A stretch of 64,000 nt of DNA from Cercis canadensis (Eukaryota; Streptophyta; Magnoliopsida; Fabales; Fabaceae). The DNA lies in contig QAOA01001356.1 of the NCBI GenBank assembly GCA_003255065.1, forward strand, positions 334,989-398,988, in the 5' to 3' direction. The notes under the pieces are model-generated. The model did not search any database and was not told where the DNA came from. It worked only from the letters and a program-made list of their open reading frames with translations. The translations under genes and the position numbers were made by a program. This document shows positions 44,755 through 57,074 of the stretch, piece after piece (positions within the stretch are counted from its first letter, which is position 1; each line of letters begins with the position of its first letter).

Positions 44755-46425
44755 AGCTAAAATTCTTTCTCATATATTTTACAATATTAACATGGGAGCC
44801 ACAATTTTACACCTTATTTTACTAATGACACATTTTATTTAATGTCTAAATATGATATAGATTAAATCACCCTAAATTAATGTAAAAAGTTTATAACTTT
44901 AACTAAAAATATTTTATATTAAATGAGAGTTTTTACAATTGACAAAAAACTTTTATATTAAATTAGGATAAATTATTTATATTATATTTAGACATTATAT
45001 AATATATTATATTAGCAAAATCATATATAAAAATAATGGCTGCCTATTAATATAATTAATATAATTTTAATTTAATTTAATTTATTTAATTTTTTTATGT
45101 TTGAAATAATGTAACATAAAATAACATATAAGAAGCATTTACTTTTGCTACTCCGAGAATCAACAAAGATGCTCTTGGTAACGACAAATTCGTTCGCTAA
45201 TGACAGAAATTCACGTGAGTGGAAATGTGGGATACCCGAAAGAGCTCGGCGGAAAATCTCAAGCACTTTGACATTTTCTTGGGTTAAATACTTAGGTGAA
45301 GTTTAGTACAGAGAATAAAATATTTATTTTTAAAAAAAATTATTTTTATTTTTTTCAAACGAAAATTTTTATTTTTAATCTCTCAAGTATTTTTTATATT
45401 TAAAAATAATTTTTTTATCTCTTCTATTAAACATAAAAAAAAAACGTTTATTTTATTTTCACTTTTTTAATAATGTTAAAATAATTATGATACCAAACAC
45501 CATCTTTGATTTAAAGAAGAGGCCACGTGACCCAGCGGAACTTGTGTCATGCTTGATCTGACACACACGTATCCATTTACTGCAAGAGTGATATACCAAA
45601 ACAAGTTTAATGTAGGGAATAAATTAAGTTCTTACACTACTATCATTAAAAGACTGTTAGGTGGTGCAGTAATTTGTAAAAAGTCACTATTCAAGCATAC
45701 CACTTAAACACCTACTATAATTTATTTTTGGTTTAATTATAATTTTATTCTTTCAATTTTAACAATTTAAAATTTTTAGTTCCTCTATTTTAAAAATAAA
45801 TATAAAATATACAATTTTAATTTTTTTGTCTTTAGGCTAAAATTTTTTAGATTTATTTTAAGATATAAATTTCTCTGATTATAATTCCACTATTTAGATT
45901 AAAGAGTTATATTTTGTGAACCTACACATAAAATTTCAGCTCGATCTAATGATAAATGAATTTAGATCTATGGTTAGATAAAAATATTTAGGTTTGACAT
46001 TTTGGGTTAAATCTCACTGTTAGATCAAACTAAAATTTGTAGATAGATTCACAAGACGTAACTGTTCAATCAAAATGGTGAAATTATAAATTGGAAAACT
46101 TTACATCTTAAATTAGACCTGAAAAATGATGAATATACCAAAATTGCACTCTTTATAAATATAGAGAGACTAAATTATTATTGTTAAAATAAAATGACCA
46201 AAAAAATTTAAATTGTTAAAACAAAATAATTAAAATTTCAATTAAACCTTTATTTTCTAGCTATCCCTCCCCACACCCTCCTTGCAAGACACTTCTCCTA
46301 GTATTAACTATACCAAGCTTTTTTTTAATGTATTATATCGGTCTTCACTAATTCTTTATTCATGGGCTAAGGACATGACCCACCTTCCGCGGATCTAGAG
46401 GAACTGCAGTCTTGTAGGTTGTAGC
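44755..46425. repeat. Segmental duplication block D
   Basis: It matches 60748-62465 nearly base for base, including an embedded family B MITE. On the right side of the window the block joins the kinase-upstream block directly. Here it is separated from block A by about 13.8 kb of insertions and other DNA. Confidence 0.85.
45730..46248. mobile_element. Foldback MITE, family B, copy 3
   Basis: Ends are GGTTTAATTATAATTTTATT and the inverse AATTTCAATTAAACC. It lies inside block D and was duplicated with it (copy 4 at 61742). Confidence 0.7.
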
Positions 46426-46606
46426 TAGAGGTGGGAAACGGGCCAGCCCGGCCCATTTTGGCCCAACCCATTCGGGCTGCGGGCCAATTCGGGCCGGGCC
46501 AAATTAGCCCATTTTTATTCGGGCCAGCACAATGGGAACCCAGCCCAGCCCTCCTTGGGCTGCGGGCCAAAACGGGCTAAAATGGGCCAAAATGGGCCAT
46601 AAAAAA

Positions 46607-46884
46607 TTCAAGCATAATTGCATAAATAACAATCAAAACAAGCAAATCTAGTGGTCCAAAATTAATAACTATCACCAATAACCACATTAATAATCAAAGT
46701 ATCAAAACAATAATCAAATAACAAGTTTAAAAAGCCAAAATCAGCCATGACACATTCAAGCATAATTGCATAAATAACAATCAAAACAAACAAACCGAAT
46801 AGTCCAAAATTAATCATCATCACCAACAACCACATTAATAATCAAAGTATCAAAACAACAATCAAATAACAAGTTTAGAAAGCC
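46607..46884. repeat. 148-bp direct repeat inside the hAT element
   Basis: TTCAAGCATAATTGCATAA starts units at 46607 and 46755. The two units match along most of their length. Confidence 0.85.
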
Positions 46885-46894
46885 AATCACAAGA

Positions 46895-47141
46895 CTAAAT
46901 TGTATAATCCTCATCTTCCTCTTCATTGTTCTCAATAATAACATTTGACTCCTCTTTAGAAATTAGATCATCATTGTTGGTTGAGTCATCCTCATCGGCA
47001 TCATCATCTATAATTAAAATGAGCATAGGTTAATAAGTAATTATATAAAGTCAACTTGTAATTATAAATCCTAAATGAAAAAATTTCAAAAAACTTACCT
47101 ACAAAACCAATTAGCCAATTACGTGTGCATAAGAGAGCTTG
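46895..47141 (-). pseudogene. hAT transposase C-terminus, two exons
   Basis: On the minus strand the exon entering from the gap reads ALLCTRNWLIGFV, which matches the end of the hAT dimerisation domain as I know it, and ends at a GTAAGT donor (exon boundary 47099). The last exon (46895-47007, acceptor AATTATAG) encodes a strongly acidic tail (DDDADEDDSTNNDD, then NNEEEDEDYTI) and a TAG stop. Phases agree. The rest of the gene is hidden by the gap, so integrity cannot be judged. Confidence 0.65.
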
Positions 47142-47461
47142 NNNNNNNNNNNNNNNNNNNNNNNNNNNNNNNNNNNNNNNNNNNNNNNNNNNNNNNNNNN
47201 NNNNNNNNNNNNNNNNNNNNNNNNNNNNNNNNNNNNNNNNNNNNNNNNNNNNNNNNNNNNNNNNNNNNNNNNNNNNNNNNNNNNNNNNNNNNNNNNNNNN
47301 NNNNNNNNNNNNNNNNNNNNNNNNNNNNNNNNNNNNNNNNNNNNNNNNNNNNNNNNNNNNNNNNNNNNNNNNNNNNNNNNNNNNNNNNNNNNNNNNNNNN
47401 NNNNNNNNNNNNNNNNNNNNNNNNNNNNNNNNNNNNNNNNNNNNNNNNNNNNNNNNNNNNN
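47142..47461. other. Assembly gap of 320 N
   Basis: This is unknown sequence. Any open frame drawn across it is meaningless. Confidence 1.
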
Positions 47462-47803
47462 TACGCATGAGACCCAATGAGAGTTACAATGTAATTTTGG
47501 TGTCATTGTAAAAAATTTTAAAAATTGAGTCACCCAGTATGTGCCTAGACACACAGTTTCTTATAAAATGTAAAAAGAACATGATATAGGAAAACGTGAC
47601 AGGAAATAACTTTTTTAAGTTTATTTTTGGCATATTTTCTTATATCGTATTATTTTTACATTTTATAAGGAACTATGTATTTTGACACATACTAGGTGAT
47701 TCAATTTTTTAAGATCTTCGCAATGACACTAAAATTACACTGTAAGTCTCATTGGATCCCACTCAACTGAGGGAGATGATAGCATAGTACTCACCAAATA
47801 TAA
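47462..47803. mobile_element. Foldback MITE, family A (left tip in the gap)
   Basis: The left arm (ACCCAATGAGAGTTACAATG, then ATTTTGGTGTCATTG) pairs with the right arm (CAATGACACTAAAATTACA, then CTCATTGGATCC). It matches 63495-63825 almost exactly, and the match continues to about 47985 beyond the element, so it belongs to a duplicated segment. Confidence 0.8.
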
Positions 47804-49491
47804 ATAAAGTGGGACCCCAAAAAGGGTGATTAAGGTGTTTTGATGAGACTCACATTTTAAATTTAGTTTTATTACGAAGATTTAGATTCATCAAGTAGAG
47901 GGTGCTATGCTATGCCCCCTGAAAGTGTGACGTTTACAAAAAAAATTGAAGTGTGCTAGTCTTTTGCAGCATTTATTGGTTTTTAAAAGATTGAGTACCA
48001 ATTTGAGCGGAAAATAAGGAAAGTATAAATAATTAAAAATTTGATTGAAAGTTTTTAAAATTTGCAAAGATTGTCCAACTTTATTAAATTGGTACCCTCT
48101 CGTCTAACATCGTAGAGTTAATATTTAAATTTAATTAGATGTATTTAAAAATTTTATAATTTATATTTATTAATCCATTAAATGAGAAAGGAGAAATATT
48201 ATAAAATAACTTAAATAAAAATTATTTTAGATAATTACTTTAATCACGTACTAGTGACTATTTAAATTTTTATTTGACAAATAATTATTTTGTAATTTTT
48301 AATAGTTAATGTATGATTATTAGAAACATGATGATTATTTATTAGTTGTTATATAATATTTGAGTCATTAAGCCAGACTTCTTGGGGTCTTGATTGGGCT
48401 ACTAGGCCTAATTGAAATCATTATTTTAATTGTCTAAACTCTAAGTTCATATGGAAACAATTTGCATAAATGAATGAAAAATACTAAAAGCAAAGACTAT
48501 AGGCCTTTTTTATGTAATTAAGCTTAACTTAAATACTTATTTTTTATTGTCCAAAGTGCAAACTCTCATAAAAGGTGGAAATGCTTAAAAAAAAAAAAGG
48601 AGAAAAATTCAAAAAAAAAACAAAAGGAAAATGGGCTAACTAGTCCATCCTTACCTAAGCTTGAATTGACCTGTGAGAAATTTGGACCAGACCAAAATGG
48701 CTCATATTTATTGAGATGCAACGCACCCACCTATTTTCACAAATCTATGAACATGTGTGTAAATGCTATTGGTTTGTCATATAGGTATCCATACCTTGAT
48801 CCGTACTTAGGGTATGTTAAAGCTAGCCTACAAATCAATTGTTTTAAACTTGTTTGTTTATATATTTTTTGTTCTAGTTCATCTCTTATCTGGTGTGTGT
48901 AGATCCTGTGCTTGAGGTAGATTCTATGTTCATGTATGTAAATCTATAAGTGTTAGGAGATGGCATGTCCAATTGAGTGCTACCTTATGAAAATTACTCA
49001 AGGTTGAAGATGATAATGATGGTGCAGGAGAGACTGAGTGGGAGTTTGCATCTTCTTGGTGGGATTTTACTGAAAGATTCTAATAGAAAATTTGTAGAGG
49101 CAGCTTTGGTTTGCCTTGCTCCCGAACTCGTGAAAATTTCAACTTTTAGAATGGGAAAACTTTTCTGTCACCCCTGAATTTTTGAAAATAAATATTAAGC
49201 GGTCAGAACTTAAACATATTCTCATATAGCTCCTTAAATGTTTTATTTTAACCACCAAACTATTATAATTTACACTATTTACCCCACCTCACCGATTAGG
49301 AATTTGACAAAAATGCCCTTAATAGCCTAACACCCTCTTCGTGACTTCTCAAACTCTCAAATCTATTCCCTTGCTCTTCCGTGTGAGATTTGACCACAGT
49401 GACAACAGCATTCTTTCTCTTTCTCTGAAAACCTTCTCCGTAATCCCCATGAAAGGATGGCATGAATACTTAATATTTTTTCTTTAATTGG
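47804..49491. other. Intergenic region downstream of the receptor kinase
   Basis: 47804-47985 is duplicated at 63826-64000. The rest is AT-rich with no supported gene. The open frames at 48666-48902 and 48977-49177 show no motif. Confidence 0.4.
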
Positions 49492-52400
49492 TTATAATTT
49501 CTTCTGAAACCCTATTTCCATTAGCTTGTCAATGGTTATCATGCCAAAGGGCTCCAAAAGGCGAACCCGTTTGTTCACTGATAGCTCTTGTGACACAGAA
49601 CGCATGGTAGGTCTCGACTCTGGATTATTACGCGCGCATGCCAAGGCTATTATCACTATCAGCACTACTTCTTCAGCTATTCTCCCCGTTGGAGGTGGAA
49701 GCCTTTGGTCTAGCTCATCCTTCAGAAGCATCTGCAAATCCTTCATTGAACAAGATAGAGAAACCAAGAGATCTCCTGGGTGCTTCCCCATCATAATCTC
49801 CATTGCCACCACCCCAAAGCTGTACACGTCGCACTTTTCTGTGAGCCTCATTGTTTGTGCTAGCTCTGCAATTAAATTTCAGTTTTTGTCACTAAACCAT
49901 CATTAGGGGAAATTTGTAACCACAGTTACCATTTTGCAGTTTCGCGGATTGTTCCCATACAAGAATAAAATGCAGTAAAAGAAGTTATTCAAGGTGTAAA
50001 TGTTGTAAGTAGATAATAGTGAGACATGTGTTACATCACCTACCCAAAAAGAGTATAATAAAATAGAATTAAATGCATTTTTCGTTATTGAATTATTTCT
50101 TAAATATTACTTTAATTTTTAATTTATTTTTTGTATCAATTTAGTATTCAAATAATTATTTTATCTATTAAATCAATCATTTAAGTGATATTTTTTATAC
50201 TACAGAAAATTGATTTAACGGGTAATATGATTATTCAAAAATTAAAGTGATATAAAAAATAAATCAATAACTAAAGTGATATTTAAAAAATAATTTTAAA
50301 ACGAAAAAATATATTTTACTCAAATAACACCCACATGCATGTAGCAGTGTATATACCAAAATTGTTTGAATGTGGTTCAGAGAGGTTGTAGTGATTCCCA
50401 TAACTATGTAGTTGAAAGAATTGGTGTAAATACCTGGAGCCATGTAGCCATAGGAACCAGCAATTGAGGTAAAGCTTGTTGTATTGGTGTTGAGCAACTT
50501 TGCTGTGCCAAAATCTGCAAGGCAAGGTTCAAATTCTGAGTCCAATAATATGTTATTCAATGTCACATCTCTGTGCACAATTGGTGGGGAACAATCACTG
50601 TGCAGGTAGGCGAGTGCATGTGCTATTCCCTGCACAATTTTCACCCTTGTGGGCCAGCTTAGTCTCAATGTTCCTTCATCCCCATACAACATTTTTCCTA
50701 AATTACCTCTGTCTATGTAGTTATAAACCAGGTACATGCATTCCCTGTTGGAACAGAACCCATACAGCTTTATAATGTTCCGGTGCCTCACTTCTGTAAG
50801 AGTTCTTATCTCATTAACAAAACTCTGGAGATTTGTTGCTGGAATGGCACCAGAATCTGTCAAATTGAGCCTTTTTACTGCAACAACTAGACCTGTGGGT
50901 AATTCTGCACGGTAGACACTTCCGGATCCTCCTATTCCAATGAAGTACTTCTCATCAAAGTTATTTGTGGCCTTAACAATATCAGAAAATTTGAAATTTC
51001 CAAGTCTTCCCCATACCATGCGTTTAGCTTTTTCATTGTTTTGAGTACTTCTCTCTTTGTTGCGGAATTTGGCCTCCCTGCAGAATACGATAATTCCAAG
51101 AACAATCATCCCTATTAGTAATAGCACACAAATAGGTATGATAACACCAAGAAGAACCTTTTTGTTTAATTCTTCTGACTTGTCTGTAGAGCATGGAGTT
51201 AAACCTTGTGTTTCTCCACACAAACCTGAGTTCCCAATATAAGCTTCAGCTGGTGCTTGTTCGAAAATTCTGCCATTTGGGATTGAACCTGTCAAGTTGT
51301 TGTAGCAAAAATCAATATATTCAAGACTGACCATGCCTGAAAATGCTTGTGGGATTGCTCCTGAAAGATGGTTATGTGAGGCAATGAAGATCTGCAAAAA
51401 AGTAAGCTTTTGAAGGTTTTGAGGAATTGGCCCTGAAAGAGAGTTGCTGCCGAGGTCCAACATATAGCGCAGTGAGAAGAGATTGCCAAATTCAGAGGGT
51501 ATTTCACCAGATAGATTGTTATGGCTCAAATTCAAGCTCAGTAATTTGTCACAATTACTGAGTTCTATTGGTATGCTTCCGGTGAAATAGTTATCTGATA
51601 AATCAAGAGACTCAAGCTCACCTAATTTCCCAATACTCTCTGGGATATCTCCTGCCAAATGATTCCTGCTCAAGTTGAACATGAACAGCAAGCTAAGATT
51701 TCCCAGTTCTGGTGGGATATTGCCAGTGAGTTCATTGGACTGTAGGCTTAGATATTGTAACTTGCTCAACTTACCTAGCTCAGGTGGAATTTTTCCAGAT
51801 AGTTTATTTCCTTCCATCTCCATTCTGGTTAAGTTTACACATTCACCCCACGTAGGAGAGAGCTCACCAACAAACCGATTGTGACTAATTTGGATGGAAT
51901 CAAGTTTTGGGTGAACCCCAAATCCTTCTGTGATGTTTCCAATGAATTGATTTCCATCAAGCCGAACTCTAGTCAGTTCTGAACAATTTCTCAAGCACTT
52001 CGGCAGTAGCCCAGAAAAGCAGTTGTTATTCACCGTCAAATTTGTAAGTACAAAACCACTGCACAAATTAGGTGGCAGTTCTCCAGAGAAGCTGTTGTTT
52101 GCAAAGCTGACACGACTCAGATGAGGACTATTCTTCCCAAAATCTCTGGGAATGCTGCCCGAAAAATTATTGGTGAATACAGAAAATGATGTTAATTGAG
52201 TTAGCTGAGAAATGGTCTCTGGCAACTCTCCATGCAAAACATTATTGTTGACATCAAAAATTTTGAGTGAGGACAAGTTTCCAATATCCATGGGAATGGT
52301 TCCAGAGAGATTATTGAAGAAAAGTTGTATGACTTTAATGCTTGGAAGACTCCATATGCTTGAAGGAACTGGACCAGATAATTGGTTTCCTGAAAGGTCT

Positions 52401-53746
52401 AATTCTATCATACCTTTCAAGTTTCCAATCCCCGCAGGAATGAGCCCTGAGAAGTGATTTTTGTACAGATAGAGGAAGTTGATTTTTTTCAAGAGGCCTA
52501 TTGCTTCAGGAATTTTGCCTGTAAATCTGTTGTTTTGAAGTTGCAGAGAGATCAATTCTGTCCAATTGGAGATCAAGAAAGAAGAAATCTGACCAGTAAA
52601 ATAATTATCTGACAACCCCAATTCTTTTATGTTGGTCAGATTGGACAATGACAAAGGCAAGGGACCAGTCAGACTATTTACTGCCAAACTCAAGTAGATC
52701 AGGTTAGTACAGAAGCCTAGCTCTGTAGGGACTGTAGAATTCAAAAGATTCTTGTGGAGATCAAGACGCCAAAGCTCCCTGAGTTGGGCTAAAGAGGAAG
52801 GAATTTCCCCATGGAGTGCATTCTCGTGCAATTCAAGAATCTGAAGCCCAGAGATCAATCCTAAACCTGCAGGAATAGGACCAGTAAACTTGTTACCGCC
52901 CAGGTGGAGTGCTTTGAGATTAGAAAGCTTGGAAAGGTTTGATGGCAATGGTCCATGTATCCCACAATTGGTTAGATTGAGGTATTCAAGATTTCCCAGA
53001 CTGGTATACAGTGATTCTGGTATCAGACTCATAGGATATTGATACAAGTCAAGAAATGTCAAGTTCTGGCAATCCAGCACAAAACTTGGGAAGTGAGAAT
53101 TGAAATTATTGAGAGCCAAACTGAGGTGGGTTAAGGAAGACATGGCTGAATATTGGGACCATTCTGAGGGAGATGTAAAGTAATTTGACCCAAGGTCAAG
53201 GTACCATAATTTTGGGAGATTTGTGAGCTGATAAGGAATGGTACCATTGAGACTATTGTTGTAAAAGCTAATATATTGAAGGCTCTTCAGCTGTCCTATC
53301 TCTGATGGTAGTGTACCTTCAAACAAGTTATTTCCCAGGTCCAAGAAAGTTAGCCTCGAGAGATTACCAATTGCAGATGGTATTGCACCACTGAAACTGT
53401 TGGTATTCAGGTTGAGATGAGTGAGATTGGAAAGGGAAGAAAATTCCAACCCTATGAGGGTCCCATTGAGATTGGTAGCAGAGAGATTTATCTCTGAGAC
53501 TGTTGTGTTACTTCTATCACAAACAATGGCATCCCAGTTGCAGAGGTTGCTAAGGTTGGTGAGGGACCATGAATTGAGAGAAGAAGGAAGAGGTAGAGGT
53601 AGATTGTTTTTCCATTTTACAAGAGCTTCTGCTTCTGTTCTTGGTGATGCTGTAATCTGGAAAGGGAGCAAGGAAAGCAAGAGAATATAAAAGAGAAGAG
53701 CAGAAGCCTTTTGAATGGTTGTCATGCCTGACTCAGTATATGACAT
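49492..53746 (-). CDS. LRR receptor-like protein kinase (MIK2/At1g35710-like)
   Basis: This is a plasma-membrane receptor kinase. Exon 1 is 53746-50434 and exon 2 is 49865-49492. They join in phase across a 568-bp GT-AG intron inside the activation segment (MAP|E), giving 1228 residues. In order it has a signal peptide (to about 34), an LRRNT domain with CNWDAIVC, roughly 28-30 plant-type LRRs (about 75-800, with the LSGxIP pattern), a capping region with a Cys pair, a membrane span (about 855-880, VLLGVIIPICVLLLIGMIVL) and a kinase (about 935-1215). Kinase motifs are intact: GGSGSVY, Lys in VAVKRL, HRDV (RD type), DFG, MAPE and DVYSFGVVAMEI. The start at 53746 is the first ATG; Met8 (MTTIQKA) is equally plausible. 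A MIK2-type role in peptide or wall-damage sensing is only inferred from resemblance. Confidence 0.93.
49866..50433 (-). other. Intron of the receptor kinase
   Basis: Donor G|GTATTT at 50433 and acceptor TTGCAG at 49866. Exon 1 left unspliced would end in about 50 nonsense residues, so splicing is needed to complete the kinase. Confidence 0.9.
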
Positions 53747-53781
53747 TTATCTGACGAGGTTTACATTCCTATTCTTACTCT

Positions 53782-53789
53782 TTTATATA
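53782..53789 (-). promoter_or_regulatory. TATA box of the receptor kinase
   Basis: On the minus strand TATATAAA lies about 36-43 bp before the first ATG. The same box is conserved upstream of the truncated paralogue at 28226. The closeness to the first ATG slightly favours translation from Met8. Confidence 0.55.
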
Positions 53790-55011
53790 AAGGAATCAGC
53801 TTTTGTTCATTAAGTATAGTATCCAATCATATTCTGATCACAATGTGAATGGTTAAGCTAGCAGCATTTTTCTGTTCATAAAGACCTTTGGATGTAATGT
53901 GAATGTGACTATCCTAGTCCATTTTCACAACTGCGAGCTAGATTCATTAACCAATTATTACTTCATTTTTTTTTTTTTATTGTTGTTGTTGTTTTTGCTT
54001 ATAGATAAATATTGACTACAATTGTAATTGAGGAGATTCGAGGAAGAGAATGAAGAGACTAGTCTTATAATTGGGAACATGCTCCTAAGCTAGAGTTCTT
54101 GCTCACTATTTTAGTTTGCTTTAGTGTATTTTTTTGTTTTTGGTAATAAAAGAGCATAATACATTAGAGAATGAAACAAAGAGTATATTTAAGTGAACTT
54201 AAAACAAGAACAAATTGGCTTTTATTATATGTCTAGCAAAATACATGTGTTTCACGTGTTTCCTTACTTAACACCAATACTAGCAGTATTTGCTTTTGTT
54301 GAACTTTCAATAAAGGTTCTCGCTGCTATTGTCTTCGTCGAACTCACCAAATGTAATTTGTCTTCTAAGAATTATTTGGTCGGTCTTAGCTGAACGCATA
54401 CTAAAACTATTCAGTCACTTTTATTTCGTTGAAAACTATTTCTTTTACACGTATATTACTGTGAACATCACTGAATAAGACGAATGCAAGTCAAAACAAA
54501 AACATTTTACACGTTTATAAAGATACATTTTGTACTAAACAGCTTGTAGCTAAGTGTACAACCTTTGAACTTGTGGGTTATGTATTTGAATTCAAAATCA
54601 AAAGTAGCAAAAATAAAAAAGGATTCCTTTTGTTTGACAGTAGTTACCAATTTGAGAGTTTATGAATGAGATTTGTAACTAAACTATGTCGGATAACCAA
54701 GTTAGAACATTTTAATTATCCAAGTAAGAATTAATATTTTTTAAACTTGAAGGATTTATCCAAAATCTGAATTCTAATCTCTAATTCGAACCCTTTAGAG
54801 AATTCAATTTTTGCCACTACTCTTGATTCATAGTTTCCAAACAACTGGTTTTCGGCTGTAAGAACAAACGTAAGCATGCAAAACGAGGATATTTGTTTTT
54901 TCAGCAAAAAGACAAAAACATAAAAATCAATAGAAAGTCAATTGAACTTAGAACATCTATAGATAAAATGCCTTTCACTGAAACTTCATCAGAAAGTTTG
55001 TAGATTAATGA

Positions 55012-55153
55012 CCTCTACAATTACATTTAGATAAGTTCCATTGTAGCTTTCTCTAGTTGGAATGTTCTCAAAATCAAACTTGCATATACTTGGTGGGTAT
55101 TGTACCTTCATACTATTTCTACAAAACATTTATTGCTATTTTTTTTTTCTGAT
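55012..55153. repeat. 142-bp insert shared by blocks B and C, absent from A
   Basis: Block A reads straight through ATTAATGATATATGG. Here about 142 bp lie between ATTAATGA and TATATGG, flanked by ATGA on both sides. The same insert is at about 59100-59240. Confidence 0.75.
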
Positions 55154-55869
55154 GATATATGGTTAATTATTTAATACAATAAAAATGAAGAGTCTTGATT
55201 CAATTGGCATTGCCATTAGGTCAAAGGCCAAGCCTATCTTAAGTGGAGAATTCGAACCCTCCCTAAACCCTTTGTCAAAGAGTAGTAAGTACTCTCTCCC
55301 ATTTACCTTGGGTTAAGAAGAAAAAAAACAATTATTCAATACCATAAAATTGTTGACGGGAGTATTATGTGCCATTTGTTTTACTTATTAGATATGTGTG
55401 GTTCTAATAAAACTAACAGTAGTAATCATCCCAAAGTCAATTCTATATGTGATATGGTACAAGTACCACTTATGATATTAAATAATTGATAAACATGGTT
55501 ATTAATTAATCTCAATGTCATCCATGATAACAAAGAATATTTGTACAAAACAAAAACTAAGGAATTAATGACCAATTAGAGAGAGAAAAAAACTATATAG
55601 AACTTTTTGGTAATGTCCCTTCCACTTCCACTTCCACTTTCTTTAGATAATAGAATTGGTTTCATCTAAATTATTCAAGATTCAAATATTGGGGCTCGCA
55701 TCTAATAGAATTTTCCTCTTGAATGCACCAGGTCAATATGGAGGTGGGCTCTTAAGATCGCCTGAGGAGGGACTAAGTTTCTGTGCAAAAAAATTGGCCC
55801 GATAATACCTTTATCGTTAAAAATAAAAAAGAATTAGCATGATATTTGAAACAAATTTTCTAATACAAT

Positions 55870-57060
55870 TAGAGTTGTCAAATTGGGTTGGGCCCATTGG
55901 GTTGGCCCGACCCAACATGCAAATGAGGTGGGTTGAGTTAATGTGTTTCTAGCCTGTTTAGAAGCGGGTTTCTGAGTTTGTCCCGTTTTGATTGTGGGTT
56001 GGGCGGGTTAACCCACCAGTTATTTTTAAAAAAAAAAAAATTGAAATCAAAATCAAAATCCCTAATCCCCAAATTCTCATTTCTATTTCTCAGTCTCTCC
56101 CTTTTCTCTCTACTCTCTCGCATGCACGCACCTGCAGCTCACCTCCAACCACCATTTCTTCTCAAATTTTTCCTTCGCACACCATCACCGCGAGCGCCGA
56201 CCACCGTCGCTGTTGCTGGGTGATTCTCAATCATTGTTGCTGGGAATTTATTTACTAAAGATAGCAACTGTTACTATTAGAGAAAATCTTCAAGACTGTA
56301 TCAAACAGCAATGTTATGCTTCTTTCTTCTTCTTGGAGATCAAATTCTCATTGCATGTAGCTTTCTTTTGTAAATTTTTGACTTGGGATTCATGGGTTTT
56401 TATATGGCTTTTTAATTTATTAATTTTCACTCTTTCTGAGATATTGTCTATTTCGGTGAACAGGGGAACCTTTTTAGTTTTATTAATTTATTAGTTCTTT
56501 GCTGGTAATTGTGCTAAAAAGGGTTAATCTCTAATTTGCATTTGCTTTTATAGGTCCAATTTTCAACCTTTTTGATGCATTGTCTGTTTTCATCGAGAAT
56601 TGACATCGTAATGATTGAATTCGTCGAATTTGTTCGTTTGTATGTTGTTCTATTTCACATGAAGCTAGCAAGATACAACTTCTTGTAGTATAATTGGCTA
56701 ACATTACATCAAATGTTTGTGTTTGTAGTTTCCATTATTGTCATTAGCAATTTAGCAGAGGGTGTTATGGGTTTCTCAACTTTCTTATTTTCTTGAAACG
56801 GTGTTTAGGGCTGTTTCTTGAAACTGTTAGGAAAATATATTTTATGATTAAACAAAACTTTTTTCACTCTCCAGAATTTGACAAGTAAGAAATCATGGAA
56901 TTTAATTGTTTAGATATTGTTATATTTTGCGTGAAGCTGGCAGGATACGATCTCTTGTAGGATAATTGTCTAACATGACATCCAATATTTGTGCTTGTAG
57001 TTCCCATTTATGTCATTAGCAAAGGGTGTCATGTGTTTATGAACTTCTTGATTTCTGGAA
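55870..57060. mobile_element. hAT-like insertion in block B (right end unresolved)
   Basis: It starts TAGAGTTGTCAAATTGGG, followed by GGGTTGGGCC and GGGCGGGTTAACCC words typical of plant hAT sub-termini. It then has a pyrimidine-rich leader-like stretch (56060-56220). An internal diverged duplication with 272-bp spacing (56640-56825 and 56912-57060, shared word TAGCAAAGGGTGT type) follows. No transposase is present. Blocks A and C show the uninterrupted site (TAATACAGTAATCTG). Confidence 0.5.
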
Positions 57061-57074
57061 ATGGCTTTTGGAGA

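Larger units (their letters stand above)
46426..47141 (-). mobile_element. hAT transposon 3' part, truncated by the assembly gap
   Basis: It begins TAGAGGTGGGAAACGGGCC, a plant hAT-like terminus, followed by dense GGGCC/GGCCC words to about 46600. The paralogous block at 62465 lacks it (GGTTGTAGC continues without break), so 46425/46426 is the insertion boundary. The other end lies in or beyond the N gap. Confidence 0.7.
53560..55869. repeat. Segmental duplication block B
   Basis: The kinase 5' end, promoter and upstream DNA match block A (28035 onward). The match is broken at 55869 by a hAT-like insertion. It carries a roughly 142-bp insert (55012-55153) that is absent from block A. Confidence 0.85.

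Noticed and set aside
47004-47554. Open frames running across the N gap
   Set aside because: They consist mainly of unknown residues. Only the short hAT exons on the left flank are supported.
48666-48902. 78-codon frame with several cysteines
   Set aside because: No motif, start context or splice support, and it lies in AT-rich intergenic DNA.
50264-50433. C-terminal extension of the receptor kinase after MAPG
   Set aside because: This is unspliced intron. Using the GT donor at 50433 restores the MAPE motif and the rest of the kinase domain.
54193-54393. 66-codon frame upstream of the receptor kinase
   Set aside because: The corresponding sequence in block A does not keep a comparable frame, so there is no sign of coding constraint.
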